From Aliivibrio sifiae (GTDB lineage Bacteria > Pseudomonadota > Gammaproteobacteria > Enterobacterales > Vibrionaceae): a stretch of 64,000 bases of DNA. The stretch spans positions 6,053 to 70,052 of the forward strand of contig NZ_MSCO01000002.1 of assembly GCF_002954705.1 (NCBI RefSeq), given 5' to 3'. The notes beneath the pieces were generated by a model. The model did no database searches, had not been told where the DNA came from, and saw nothing but the letters and a program-made list of their open reading frames with translations. The position numbers and the translations under genes are program-made. Each line of letters starts with the position of its first letter. Positions within the stretch are counted from its first letter, which is position 1. Of the stretch, positions 46,416 through 55,041 are shown in pieces.

Positions 46416-47468
46416 TTACTGTTGATTAATTAATACGTTTTCTTGCCATTGGCGAGGCAGTTTACGTGCTGATTTTTCCCATGCTTTAAAATCACTTACA
46501 GGGTGAACATTGGTATATTGGTCGTTAGGAATTAATTTATCTTGAATCGACTGAGGCAGTGCAACATCACTGCGTATTGGACGCGCATAGCCTTCAGCTA
46601 AGTTAATTTGTCCTTGGTCACTGAAGATATACTCGCGAGCCAGTTTTGCCGAGTTTGGATTTTTTGCGAATTTATTGATGATTGTGGTATAGCCTGAGAT
46701 AACGGAACCATCTTGAGGAATATTTACGCTAAAACGTTCACGTCCTAATTTGTCTCGATAGTTAAGTGCATTGAAATCCCATAAAACAGCGACTTCGACT
46801 TCGCCTTTTTCTAAGTTAGCTAAACCAGGGTCGGTGTAAGACAAGCGGCCTTGTTTTGCTAGTTGAGCAAAGAACTTAATTGCCGGTTTTAGGTTACTTT
46901 CATCGCCACCTTTTGCAAAAGCAGCCGCGAGTATGGCATTGTTTGCTTGAGCTGCGACACCAACATCTCCCACACTTACTTTGTATGAGCCTTCTAGTAA
47001 ATCATCCCATGAGGTTGGTGGGTTTTTCACTAGTTTGTTGTTTGAAATAAATGAAATAGTCCCTGTATAGGCCAGTGCCCAGTGGCCTTCTTTATCTTTT
47101 GCCCAATCAGGAATCGAGTTCCACGTTGTTGGTTTGTATGGTTGTGTTACGCCTTTTTTTACGGCAACGCGTGCAAATGCGAAACCGACATCACCAATAT
47201 CTGCTGTTGCATTTTTCTTTTCAGCGGCAAATTTTGCAATTTCTTGAGCGGAGCTCATGTCGGTGTCTTGATGTTTTAAACCGTAGATTTTTCCTAGGTC
47301 ATTCCATGTATCTTTCCAGTTTGCCCAGCTCTCCGGCATGCCAACACTGTATACTTGGCCTTCTTGTTTTGCCGCATTTACAAGAGATTGAATATCTGCA
47401 TCTTTTGCAAATAATGGGCTTGATAAGGTTGTAGCAAGTAATGTTGCACTGGTTAATAATGTCTTCAT
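46416..47468 (-). CDS. ABC transporter periplasmic substrate-binding protein
   Basis: 350-aa class II binding protein with signal peptide (cut after SPLFA) of the Fe3+/AfuA/phosphonate-related group: IQSLVNAAKQEGQVYSVG near the mature start, IGDVGFAFARVAVKKG, LAYTGTISFISNNK and GYTTIINKFAKNP. First gene of the operon. Iron is possible by family, but the co-encoded phosphodiesterase and phosphatase favour an organophosphate or phosphonate ligand (inference). Confidence 0.85.
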   Translation of the reverse strand: MKTLLTSATLLATTLSSPLFAKDADIQSLVNAAKQEGQVYSVGMPESWANWKDTWNDLGKIYGLKHQDTDMSSAQEIAKFAAEKKNATADIGDVGFAFARVAVKKGVTQPYKPTTWNSIPDWAKDKEGHWALAYTGTISFISNNKLVKNPPTSWDDLLEGSYKVSVGDVGVAAQANNAILAAAFAKGGDESNLKPAIKFFAQLAKQGRLSYTDPGLANLEKGEVEVAVLWDFNALNYRDKLGRERFSVNIPQDGSVISGYTTIINKFAKNPNSAKLAREYIFSDQGQINLAEGYARPIRSDVALPQSIQDKLIPNDQYTNVHPVSDFKAWEKSARKLPRQWQENVLINQQ

Positions 47469-47647
47469 CGGTCTCTATCCTTTTGGACTACATCAATAAT
47501 TTGATTGTCATCCTAGAGAGAGTTTGTGACGGTTTTGAGGCGAATTTCTGACAGTTTTAGTGAATTTTAATGTCATTAATGTTTCAGTGCTGAGTGAAAA
47601 AAGTGCTTGAGTCTTGATTTTTATGGTGATAGTTTTAAAGCATGATT
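47469..47647. other. Divergent promoter region between the ABC operon and the trp leader
   Basis: 179-bp spacer that must contain both promoters. AT-rich; no clear operator seen. Confidence 0.4.
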
Positions 47648-47701
47648 ATGAATACTCAAGTTACATTCATCTCAATTTGTTGGTGGCGTTCTATTTTATA
47701 G
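47648..47701 (+). CDS. Tryptophan leader peptide of trpS
   Basis: 17-codon ORF MNTQVTFISICWWRSIL with tandem Trp codons (TGG TGG at 47681-47686) and an Arg next, closely recalling the TrpL peptide core WWR. It lies 106 nt upstream of the tryptophanyl-tRNA synthetase gene on the same strand. Ribosome stalling at the Trp codons when charged tRNA-Trp is scarce would change folding of the following leader. No strong SD is visible. Confidence 0.7.
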   Translation: MNTQVTFISICWWRSIL

Positions 47702-47736
47702 AGCGGCGCTGAATCACACCTATGTAAATATTCAAA

Positions 47737-47786
47737 GCCGTCGGAAGACTGCTTATGAATACTCGCAATGCTTGTCTCCGATGGTG
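47737..47786 (+). promoter_or_regulatory. Leader hairpin between trp leader peptide and trpS
   Basis: CCGTCGGAAGAC pairs with GTCTCCGATGG in an about 11-bp imperfect stem with a long loop; the right arm ends about 11 nt before the trpS ribosome binding site (AGAGG). No T tract follows, so control may be by an alternative fold near the RBS or by a structure I have not resolved. Confidence 0.4.
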
Positions 47787-47807
47787 TATCTATCTAGAGG
47801 CAATATC

Positions 47808-48839
47808 ATGAAAAATCAAAACACCGCACATCAATCAAGCATCAAAGAAAAAATTTTAACGGGTGATAGAGCAACAGGTCAGCTGCATTTAGGGCATTTT
47901 GTTGGTTCTTTACAGCAGAGAGTTGAATTGCAACACCAGTACGAGCAAACGATCTTAGTCGCCGATTTACAAGGTTTGACGGATAACGGTCATAATCCCC
48001 ATAAAGTATCGTCGAACATTTTAAATGTAGTTGCTGATTATCTTGCTGTTGGTATTGATCCTCTTAAAACTACTATCTGTTTGCAATCGGCGATTCCTGC
48101 ATTATCAGAATTGACGATGTATTATTCGAATCTCGTCTCTGTTGCCCGCCTACAAAGAAACCCAACGGTTAAAAATGAAATTGCAAATAAGTCATTTGGC
48201 TCTTCTATTCCTACAGGATTTCTCACTTATCCAATTAGCCAAGCAGCAGATATTACGGCGTTTAAAGCAACGTTGATCCCAGTTGGTGATGATCAATTGC
48301 CGATGATAGAGCAAACCAATGAAATAGTAAGAAAATTGAATCATATTGCTCAAGAAGAGGTTTTGGTTGAGTGTCGTCCACTGCTAAGTAAGATGTCACG
48401 TTTACCTAGCCCAGATGGTAAAACTAAAATGTCAAAATCCATGGGTAATTGCATTCTTTTAAGTTCAAATGAAAAAGGCATATCGAAAGCGGTAAAAGCA
48501 ATGTATACCGACCCAGCGCACTTACGTGTGGAAGACCCTGGCCAAGTAGATGGTAATGTCGTATTTACTTATTTAGATGCATTTCATCCTGATATTGCTT
48601 ATATCAGTCAACTAAAAAACCAGTATCAGCAAGGTGGTTTAGGTGATGGGACAACTAAAAAAATCTTAGAAGAGTGTTTACAGGAAATACTAAAACCAAT
48701 CCGTGAGCGCAGAGAAATGTATATATCAGATAAAGCGCAGTTGATTGAGATCCTTCGACAAGGCAGTGAGAAGTCTCAAGAAGAATCGAATCAAGTTTTA
48801 CATAATGTGAAAAAAGCCTTTGGCTTAACGTTGTTTTAA
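47808..48839 (+). CDS. trpS: Tryptophanyl-tRNA synthetase (second type)
   Basis: 343-aa class I synthetase that charges tRNA-Trp. HIGH-type GQLHLGHFVGSL is near residue 25, KMSKS appears as TKMSKSMGN, with RLPSPDGKT before it. The sequence differs from the housekeeping E. coli TrpS and resembles the second bacterial TrpRS group, which in some bacteria gives resistance to tryptophan-analogue antibiotics such as indolmycin. I start at 47808, with AGAGG 7 nt upstream. The preceding Trp-Trp leader implies control by charged tRNA-Trp. Confidence 0.88.
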   Translation: MKNQNTAHQSSIKEKILTGDRATGQLHLGHFVGSLQQRVELQHQYEQTILVADLQGLTDNGHNPHKVSSNILNVVADYLAVGIDPLKTTICLQSAIPALSELTMYYSNLVSVARLQRNPTVKNEIANKSFGSSIPTGFLTYPISQAADITAFKATLIPVGDDQLPMIEQTNEIVRKLNHIAQEEVLVECRPLLSKMSRLPSPDGKTKMSKSMGNCILLSSNEKGISKAVKAMYTDPAHLRVEDPGQVDGNVVFTYLDAFHPDIAYISQLKNQYQQGGLGDGTTKKILEECLQEILKPIRERREMYISDKAQLIEILRQGSEKSQEESNQVLHNVKKAFGLTLF

Positions 48840-48859
48840 TATTTTGGGCTTATGAAGAT

Positions 48860-48892
48860 AGAGCAGGGGTAAATATTAGCCCTGCTCTTTTA
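48860..48892. terminator. Intrinsic terminator between trpS and the convergent LysR gene
   Basis: AGAGCAGGG pairs with CCCTGCTCT (48860-48868 with 48880-48888), T-rich tail. It overlaps the 3' end of the LysR gene. Confidence 0.8.
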
Positions 48893-49778
48893 TTTTTCGT
48901 TGTAGCCAACGAGTAAATGCTTGATATTTAGGGCGGTGTTCATGGCCTTTTGGGCAAATCAAATTATAACTAAGATTAGAAGCTATAGATTCAAAAGGCG
49001 TTATTAGTTCGCCATTTTCTAAGTATGTGCTAATGAGATTGGTACGTGCAATACCTATACCCATTCCATTTCTTACTGCAGATATCGCCATTTCTGAATG
49101 GTTAAAGACATAGTTTTTCGTTTGTGTTGGAGTTGGTTTATTTGTCATTGATAACCAGTATGTCCATTCAAAATCTGTGCGTATAGAATCTAATGATTCA
49201 GTACAATGAATTAGACAAGCATTATTCATATTAAAAGGATGTTGAGTGAATTTTTGGGCGTAATGAGGAGTACAAATAGGAGTAAGATATTCATCGAAAA
49301 GTTTTTCGCAATGAAGATCTGGGTGCTGTCCGTTACTGTAATAAATGGCGAGATCAACGGGTTCATGTTTGAAGTCTAATGGGCTTGCTTTTACTCGAAT
49401 CTTTAGGTCTAGGCTAGGGTATAGTGCTTGAAATTCAGGTAGTCTAGGCATTAACCATGATTGTGCAAAAGTAGGAGCAACACCTATGTAAAGCTCTCCA
49501 CTGAGTTCATTAAATTGAATGTCTTCGATTTCAGAAAAAATAGTTTCAAGAGAAGAGTCTAATACATCCCATAAACGTTTTCCTTCTTCAGTGAGCTCTA
49601 ATTTTCGAGTTAATCGAATGAATAAGGTAAACCCTAATTGGAGTTCAAGTTGTTTAATGCGTTGACTTATTGCTCCTTGAGTTAAAAAAAGTTCCTCTCC
49701 TGCAATCGTAAAGCTTAAGCTTTTTGCTGCAATATTGAACGTATATAAGTTCGCTAATAACGATTGTTTATTATTCAT
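48876..49778 (-). CDS. LysR-family regulator of the GH4 gene (GcvA-like)
   Basis: 300-aa LysR protein: HTH FNIAAKSLSFTIAGEELFLTQGAISQRIKQLELQLGF at about residues 14-50, effector domain with ELYIGVAPTFAQSWLMPRLPEF. Divergent from a GH4 phospho-glycosidase, with TTAG-N5-CTAA boxes in the spacer, so it very likely controls that gene. Effector unknown. Confidence 0.83.
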   Translation of the reverse strand: MNNKQSLLANLYTFNIAAKSLSFTIAGEELFLTQGAISQRIKQLELQLGFTLFIRLTRKLELTEEGKRLWDVLDSSLETIFSEIEDIQFNELSGELYIGVAPTFAQSWLMPRLPEFQALYPSLDLKIRVKASPLDFKHEPVDLAIYYSNGQHPDLHCEKLFDEYLTPICTPHYAQKFTQHPFNMNNACLIHCTESLDSIRTDFEWTYWLSMTNKPTPTQTKNYVFNHSEMAISAVRNGMGIGIARTNLISTYLENGELITPFESIASNLSYNLICPKGHEHRPKYQAFTRWLQRKIKEQG

Positions 49779-49803
49779 GGAGTCCCTCTTTCATATCTAT
49801 GCA

Positions 49804-49879
49804 TTAGCTATACTAATTTATAGGTATTTTTATATGGTTTGTTAGTCAAGTCAACTTTACGTTTAATTAGCTAGTCTAA
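49804..49879. promoter_or_regulatory. Three LysR-type boxes in the GH4/LysR spacer
   Basis: Two perfect TTAG-N5-CTAA dyads at 49804-49816 and 49867-49879, and a degenerate TTAG-N5-TCAA at 49842-49854. All fit the T-N11-A LysR consensus and lie between the divergent starts. Confidence 0.65.
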
Positions 49880-49899
49880 TTTGTATTGAGGGAATCATA

Positions 49900-51222
49900 A
49901 TGAAAAATTCTTTAAAAATTGCGGTGATCGGTGGTGGTTCAAGTTATACGCCAGAGTTAATTGAAGGGTTATTAAAACGTAAGCATGAATTACCATTAAG
50001 TGAGTTATGGCTGGTTGATATTGAAGACGGAAAAGATAAGGTAGAAATTATTGCGGGTTTAGCTCGCCGTATGATTAAACGTGAAAATTTGGATATAACG
50101 GTAAAAGTAACACTAAACCGTCGTGAAGCATTAGAAGGGGCTGACTTTATCTGCTCTCAATTTAGAGCGGGTTGTTTAGAAGGTCGAATTCGTGATGAAC
50201 GTATTTCATTAAAATATGGAATGATAGGACAAGAAACAAATGGCCTTGGTGGTTTTGCAAATGCGTGTCGAACTATCCCAATCACACTTGATATTTGTAA
50301 AGATATTGAAGAATTGTGTCCTGATGCATGGTTACTTAATTTTACTAATCCATCGGGTATGGTGACTGAGGCTGTTTTAAAACACACTAAAGTAAAAACT
50401 GTCGGGTTATGTAACGTTCCTGTAATTATGCAAAAAGGTGTTGCAGAAATACTAAATGCTAAAGAAGAAGATGTGATTATGCAGGTTGCGGGCTTAAATC
50501 ATTTTATTTGGGCTCGTCAGATTTTACATGAAGGCCAAGATAAACTTGCGTATATCGTTAATGAGATTATTACGGGTAATGATAAATTAGTTCCTAAGAA
50601 TATTCCCCCTTTTGCATGGTCGAAAGAACTTCTATCTAAAATGGGAATGATCCCGTGTGCTTACCTACGTTATTACTACATGAGTGATGACATTATGCAG
50701 CAAGAAATAAAGGAAGCTGATGGGGAAGGAACTCGTGGTGAAGTCGTTAAAGAGATGGAAGATCGTTTGTTTGATATATATCGTAATCCAGATTTAAATG
50801 AGAAGCCAAAAGAATTAGAAAAGCGTGGTGGTCAGTACTATTCAGAAGCCGCTTGCGAGTTAATGAGTTCTATCTATAACGATAAACGAACTATCATGCA
50901 TGTAAATACACGTAATAATGGAACAATAGCAGGTTTACCTGATGACTGTACGGTTGAGGTGAGCTCTATGATTACTAAAAATGGTCCTTTGCCATTAAAT
51001 GTAGCACCATTCCCGACGGATACACTTCGTCTTATTCAATTGATGAAAGAATTTGAAACGTTAACTGTTGAAGCTGCAATCACTGGAGATTTAAATTTTG
51101 CTAAACGTGCTCTGATCTTAAACCCATTAGTAAACACTGGTACTATTTTAGACAAAGCATTAGAAGAGACAGTGAGAGAAAATTTAGATTACATGCCACA
51201 GTTTCGTCATTTAGTAGAATAA
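49900..51222 (+). CDS. 6-phospho-beta-glucosidase-type glycoside hydrolase (GH4)
   Basis: 440-aa NAD- and metal-dependent hydrolase of family 4. NAD loop IAVIGGGSSYTPELIEGLL starts at residue 8. GQETNGLGGF, NFTNPSGMVTEAV, LCNVP (metal Cys) and GLNHF (metal His) match the ChbF/LicH/CelF pattern. It should split 6-phospho-beta-glucosides or related phosphorylated disaccharides in the cytoplasm after PTS uptake, but no PTS gene is adjacent. Controlled by the divergent LysR, most likely. GAGGGA lies 8 nt before the ATG. Confidence 0.88.
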   Translation: MKNSLKIAVIGGGSSYTPELIEGLLKRKHELPLSELWLVDIEDGKDKVEIIAGLARRMIKRENLDITVKVTLNRREALEGADFICSQFRAGCLEGRIRDERISLKYGMIGQETNGLGGFANACRTIPITLDICKDIEELCPDAWLLNFTNPSGMVTEAVLKHTKVKTVGLCNVPVIMQKGVAEILNAKEEDVIMQVAGLNHFIWARQILHEGQDKLAYIVNEIITGNDKLVPKNIPPFAWSKELLSKMGMIPCAYLRYYYMSDDIMQQEIKEADGEGTRGEVVKEMEDRLFDIYRNPDLNEKPKELEKRGGQYYSEAACELMSSIYNDKRTIMHVNTRNNGTIAGLPDDCTVEVSSMITKNGPLPLNVAPFPTDTLRLIQLMKEFETLTVEAAITGDLNFAKRALILNPLVNTGTILDKALEETVRENLDYMPQFRHLVE

Positions 51223-51451
51223 TTTCAATCAGTTGTTTCTTTTCTTAGTTAAAAAATAATGGAATGCAGTTTAGTGATGAGAGTCGCTAAACTGTTACAT
51301 AGATCATAAAATATAAGTAAAAACACGAAGTACGTTTAAATATTCGTGATCTTGATCCTCGCAAAGTGATCCACACTACTATAGATTGAATGGGTCATTG
51401 AGATTTATGACAGCAGCTCAAAGATGAGCGAGTGATTAAAGGAAGTATATT
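51223..51451 (+). other. Non-coding region upstream of a 28-aa ORF
   Basis: AT-rich spacer after the GH4 gene. Contains repeated GTGATC/TTGATC words around 51350-51370 that may be part of a promoter; nothing else recognised. Confidence 0.35.
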
Positions 51452-51538
51452 ATGAAAAGAACAAGAAAAGCCCAGTTGCAACGTGCGCGAATTCAATATT
51501 GGAAAGACACTGCAAAAGACACGGCTAAGAAATGGTAA
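51452..51538 (+). CDS. Small basic protein, 28 aa
   Basis: Short ORF beginning MKRTRKAQLQRARIQYWKD and ending KKW, strongly basic and probably one amphipathic helix. Support: AAGGA ribosome binding site about 8 nt upstream, and a strong intrinsic terminator 7 nt after the stop, which gives it a complete transcription unit of its own. No family recognised. Confidence 0.55.
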   Translation: MKRTRKAQLQRARIQYWKDTAKDTAKKW

Positions 51539-51545
51539 AAAAATA

Positions 51546-51570
51546 AAACTCCTGACCGTCAGGAGTTTTT
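51546..51570 (+). terminator. Intrinsic terminator after the 28-aa ORF
   Basis: Perfect 10-bp stem AAACTCCTGA / TCAGGAGTTT with a 3-nt CCG loop and trailing T residues. Confidence 0.88.
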
Positions 51571-51653
51571 TGGTTTTAGCGCTTTATGTTTATTCAATTT
51601 GAACATTAAAATTTCTTTATTCCCACTGAACACCTACTTAAAAATAAATATTT

Positions 51654-51682
51654 CTAGATCAATGTTTCTAGATCAATGTTTC
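51654..51682 (+). repeat. 14-bp tandem repeat at the 3' end of a LysR gene
   Basis: TTTCTAGATCAATG occurs twice in tandem (from 51651) and starts a third time as TTTCTTTGATC. The minus-strand LysR stop codon lies inside the array. Confidence 0.55.
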
Positions 51683-52555
51683 TTTGATCTTTTTTATCAG
51701 CGTTTGATATCGTTTTGGCAATTCTCTGTTTCGTTTTTGAACCAAAAATAAGCGCTCCATAACCAACTCTGTCGGTGTGTGAATATATAATTTGTCTTTG
51801 TCAGGAAAGGCATCAATGGCACTTTGTGGCAATACAGTAAAACCAATTCCTTGAGCGATAGGCAATAATATTTGGCTTAATTGATTAATGTAGCTTGCGA
51901 TAGGGAATCCATTCGCATTTCCTTTTTCTAAGGCTTCATCTTTACAATGATCGAAGTATAACGACAAATAATGCTCGGCGTCTGGGTGTTTAATTAATCC
52001 TCGGGACATTAATACTTCGAGAGTGATGGGCGTGTTTTGATCGATTTTTGGCAGAATTAAACAAAGAGGCTCCTCGGTTAGTTCTTCGCTACGAAATAAA
52101 CTAGGCGTGGGGTTATGAGTAACAATGCCAATATCGATATGCCCACGTTGAATGTCATCTAATATTTTATGATTTGGTGCCGCTTCTAATGAGGTCGTTA
52201 AGTTTGGATATGTTTTTTGTAAATCGATACATTCAGGATAAAGAGACAACGCTAAGGCACCAGAACAAGACAGTTTACACAAACCTTTATGTGGGTCATC
52301 AAAACTTAGTGTTTCAATTAGATTAGCTGTATTACGCTGTTGCTGTCTTGCAAAATCATAAACCAAACGACCTTGTTCAGTCAGCTCAACACTTTTTCCC
52401 TCACGCTTTAATAAATCATACCCACAAGCGTTTTCTAATTTTTTGATGTGCTGACTGACCCCCGGTTGAGTCATGTATAACTGTTCTGCCGTTTGAGTAA
52501 AGTGGCCGACATCAACCAAAGTACAAAAGGTATTGAGCCATAGAGGGTTAAGCAT
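51668..52555 (-). CDS. LysR-family transcriptional regulator
   Basis: 295-aa LysR protein: HTH at about residues 4-60 (FCTLVDVGHFTQTAEQLYMTQPGVSQHIKKLENACGYDLL) and a C-terminal effector domain. It has no obvious divergent target except the small zinc-ribbon protein at 52712. Its stop codon is embedded in a short tandem repeat. Confidence 0.82.
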   Translation of the reverse strand: MLNPLWLNTFCTLVDVGHFTQTAEQLYMTQPGVSQHIKKLENACGYDLLKREGKSVELTEQGRLVYDFARQQQRNTANLIETLSFDDPHKGLCKLSCSGALALSLYPECIDLQKTYPNLTTSLEAAPNHKILDDIQRGHIDIGIVTHNPTPSLFRSEELTEEPLCLILPKIDQNTPITLEVLMSRGLIKHPDAEHYLSLYFDHCKDEALEKGNANGFPIASYINQLSQILLPIAQGIGFTVLPQSAIDAFPDKDKLYIHTPTELVMERLFLVQKRNRELPKRYQTLIKKIKETLI

Positions 52556-52711
52556 AGATCACCAAATCGTTGTTATCTTATGATGTTTCAATATAACAAA
52601 ATATTATTATATTAAAAATAACTGATAATTTTATGTGTTTAGTAGATATAATATTCAAGTATTTAATCTGATTGATATTATACTCGTGAAAATTTTTAAT
52701 AAGGAATAGAG

Positions 52712-52882
52712 ATGGAATGTCCAAGCTGTGAAGAGCATATTGGTTGGGAGTGGGTTGAAGACGAAGCCATTGAGCCTAATGAGATTTTTGAATGCCCAGA
52801 GTGCGAAGAGTCATTACGGTATTATATTGATGAAGGTACGTATTTAGGTCCTCAACATAAAACAGTAGAGGTGGTGAGTTAA
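52712..52882 (+). CDS. Small zinc-ribbon protein, 56 aa
   Basis: Acidic protein with two CPxC knuckles: MECPSCEEHIGWEW and FECPECEESLRYY. These four cysteines form a likely zinc ribbon. AAGGAATAGAG upstream gives a good ribosome binding site, and the terminator overlaps the stop. Function unknown; such proteins often act as adaptors or small regulators. Confidence 0.72.
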   Translation: MECPSCEEHIGWEWVEDEAIEPNEIFECPECEESLRYYIDEGTYLGPQHKTVEVVS

Positions 52883-52895
52883 TCACCACCTCTTT
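52868..52895 (+). terminator. Intrinsic terminator at the end of the zinc-ribbon gene
   Basis: Perfect 10-bp stem GAGGTGGTGA / TCACCACCTC with a 5-nt loop that contains the stop codon; TTT follows. Confidence 0.8.
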
Positions 52896-52907
52896 CATTT
52901 AGAGTGT

Positions 52908-54794
52908 TTACGATAATTTAAAGGTTGCTACTTTTTCACTTAAATCAATGGCTTGTTCTTTAAGTGAATTAGATTGAGTTAAGCTGTCTGTTGAATCAAT
53001 AACAAGTAGATCGGTTACATCTTTAATTGACGTTACATTTTGAGTTATTTCGCCAGTTACGTGCGTTTGTTCTTCAGCGGCGGTCGCAATTTGAGTAGCC
53101 ATGTCGCTGATTAAAGTGACTGATGAACTAATCTCTTCTAGTGCTAGTGTTGCTCTGTCTGCATCTTCTACAGAGCTATTTGCTAGCTCAGAGCTGCTTT
53201 GCATTAAGTTAACTGCACGACTTGTTGTTTGCTGAAGGATATCAATCGTTGATTTAATCTCTTCCGTTGAAGTGTGAGTACGTTGGGATAACACACGAAC
53301 TTCATCAGCAACCACAGCAAAGCCACGTCCTTGCTCTCCTGCTCGTGCAGCTTCAATAGCGGCATTTAGTGCTAATAAATTCGTTTGTTCAGCGATACCT
53401 TGAATCGTTGCCAATACGGTATTGATTTCTTGAGAGTGCTGTTGAAGCTCACTGATTACCATACTTGCTTCATTCACTTCATTTGCTAGATTATTGATTG
53501 ATGCTTTTGTTTCAATAACAAGAGAATGGCCTTTTTGAGTACTGCTTGATGAGTTTTGAGCTGCTTCCGCAGTCTGCTCTGCATGAGAGGCTATTTCACG
53601 AGTAGCTGATGCCATTTCTGTTACTGCAGTGGCAACCATTGTGATTTCTTGTTGTTGAAGATTAAGCTCTTTAACTGAATTGTTTGCACGGTTAGTACTT
53701 TGTTCAGAACCTTCTGTTAATTGTTGAGATTGTTGACGAATATGCTGAATAAGCTGTTGTAAGCTTTCCACAAAAGTATTGAAGTTATTTGCTAGTTCGC
53801 CCACTTCGTCTTTATTTTCAACATGGATTCGTTGAGTTAAATCACCACTGCCGTTTGCAATTTGGGCAAGTGCTTGAGACACATTATTTAACGGGCGGAA
53901 TAAGATATTACACAGTAGGTTGAATAATAACGTACAAATAATGACAGCAATTGCCGTTACCAGTACTTGACCTGATACCGCATCAAATAGAGGGGCAACT
54001 AACGAGTCATAATTAATGACGCTCACTGTAATTAAACTCGTACCATCAATTTTTTGAGCATACATAATGTATTTCTCTCCATCCAATTCAATAGAGATGT
54101 CAGAGTTACTGTTTGTTGCTTGTTGGATTGTTGAAAAATCTAGGCCTAAAGTTGAGACTGATTTATTCAGAAGTTTTGTATTTGGATGAGTAAAAATATT
54201 GCCTTTATTATTAGCAATAAACATAAATCCGTCACCTGGAATAATCACTTTTTCCATACTGTTTAGGATATCGGTGATCTCAACATCTGCACCAAGAACG
54301 ACTTGTTGACCATGAAGGTTTAACGCTTTACCTAAAGAAACAACATTTGCCCCTGTTGCTGCGGCAACGGTTGGATTGTCCATAAATACTTTTGAAGGAG
54401 CCGCAACTGCATTTGTGTACCACCCCCATTTTCTTGGGTCATCATTACCAGGTGGAAGGATCACACCATTTGCATTAGCTTGAGAACCGTCTGGGTAAGC
54501 AAGGAAGACATTATCAAACTTTGCAGAGTCGCGAACTTGTTTTAAGTGAACAACGATAGCATCCGCATTTGCTTCTTGAGGTAATGAGGTTAGTGCTCGT
54601 TCCTTCGAGAGAACCCAGTCGGTAACGTATTGATTATACGATGCCGTAGTGCTTTCTAAGCGCTGTGTTACTTCTGTATCTAGGCGTTCTAAAGAGGCAT
54701 TAAATGAAAGAGCTTCAACTAATACTCCCCCGAGTATAATTGCAGCACTAGCTGATATGGCTAATTTGTTTTTAAGCGATAAATTTTTTAACAT
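52908..54794 (-). CDS. Methyl-accepting chemotaxis protein with dCache sensor
   Basis: 628-aa chemoreceptor. TM1 is near residues 10-30, a periplasmic double-Cache domain spans about 35-275 ([43 protein letters not shown]), TM2 near 280-300, a HAMP domain ([24 protein letters not shown]) follows, and the signalling tip is intact ([34 protein letters not shown]). The WxxY...D pattern in the sensor recalls amino-acid dCache domains, but the ligand is not certain. No C-terminal CheR/CheB pentapeptide. Confidence 0.9.
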   Translation of the reverse strand: MLKNLSLKNKLAISASAAIILGGVLVEALSFNASLERLDTEVTQRLESTTASYNQYVTDWVLSKERALTSLPQEANADAIVVHLKQVRDSAKFDNVFLAYPDGSQANANGVILPPGNDDPRKWGWYTNAVAAPSKVFMDNPTVAAATGANVVSLGKALNLHGQQVVLGADVEITDILNSMEKVIIPGDGFMFIANNKGNIFTHPNTKLLNKSVSTLGLDFSTIQQATNSNSDISIELDGEKYIMYAQKIDGTSLITVSVINYDSLVAPLFDAVSGQVLVTAIAVIICTLLFNLLCNILFRPLNNVSQALAQIANGSGDLTQRIHVENKDEVGELANNFNTFVESLQQLIQHIRQQSQQLTEGSEQSTNRANNSVKELNLQQQEITMVATAVTEMASATREIASHAEQTAEAAQNSSSSTQKGHSLVIETKASINNLANEVNEASMVISELQQHSQEINTVLATIQGIAEQTNLLALNAAIEAARAGEQGRGFAVVADEVRVLSQRTHTSTEEIKSTIDILQQTTSRAVNLMQSSSELANSSVEDADRATLALEEISSSVTLISDMATQIATAAEEQTHVTGEITQNVTSIKDVTDLLVIDSTDSLTQSNSLKEQAIDLSEKVATFKLS

Positions 54795-55041
54795 GTGAGT
54801 TCCATCTTTTTAGTTATGTAATGATGATTGTGTGAATAGTGGTATTTAAACTTTGTCATAATAATTTTAAGCTTCGAAATATATCATGTCATAAATATTA
54901 CATTGAAGATAATAATAGGAATGAATGAAGTATTTGACTCATGCATTTTTCAAGCATTGTCCGTGCCATTTTTATTTATATTATGAATATAATTTCTTAT
55001 TTAAATGCTAGAGTAGCGGCGCTGCTTTTTATTGTTAGGAA

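Noticed and set aside
47737-47807. A classical Rho-independent attenuator after the Trp leader
   Set aside because: I found an imperfect hairpin but no T tract before trpS, so a terminator is not claimed; only the leader peptide is.
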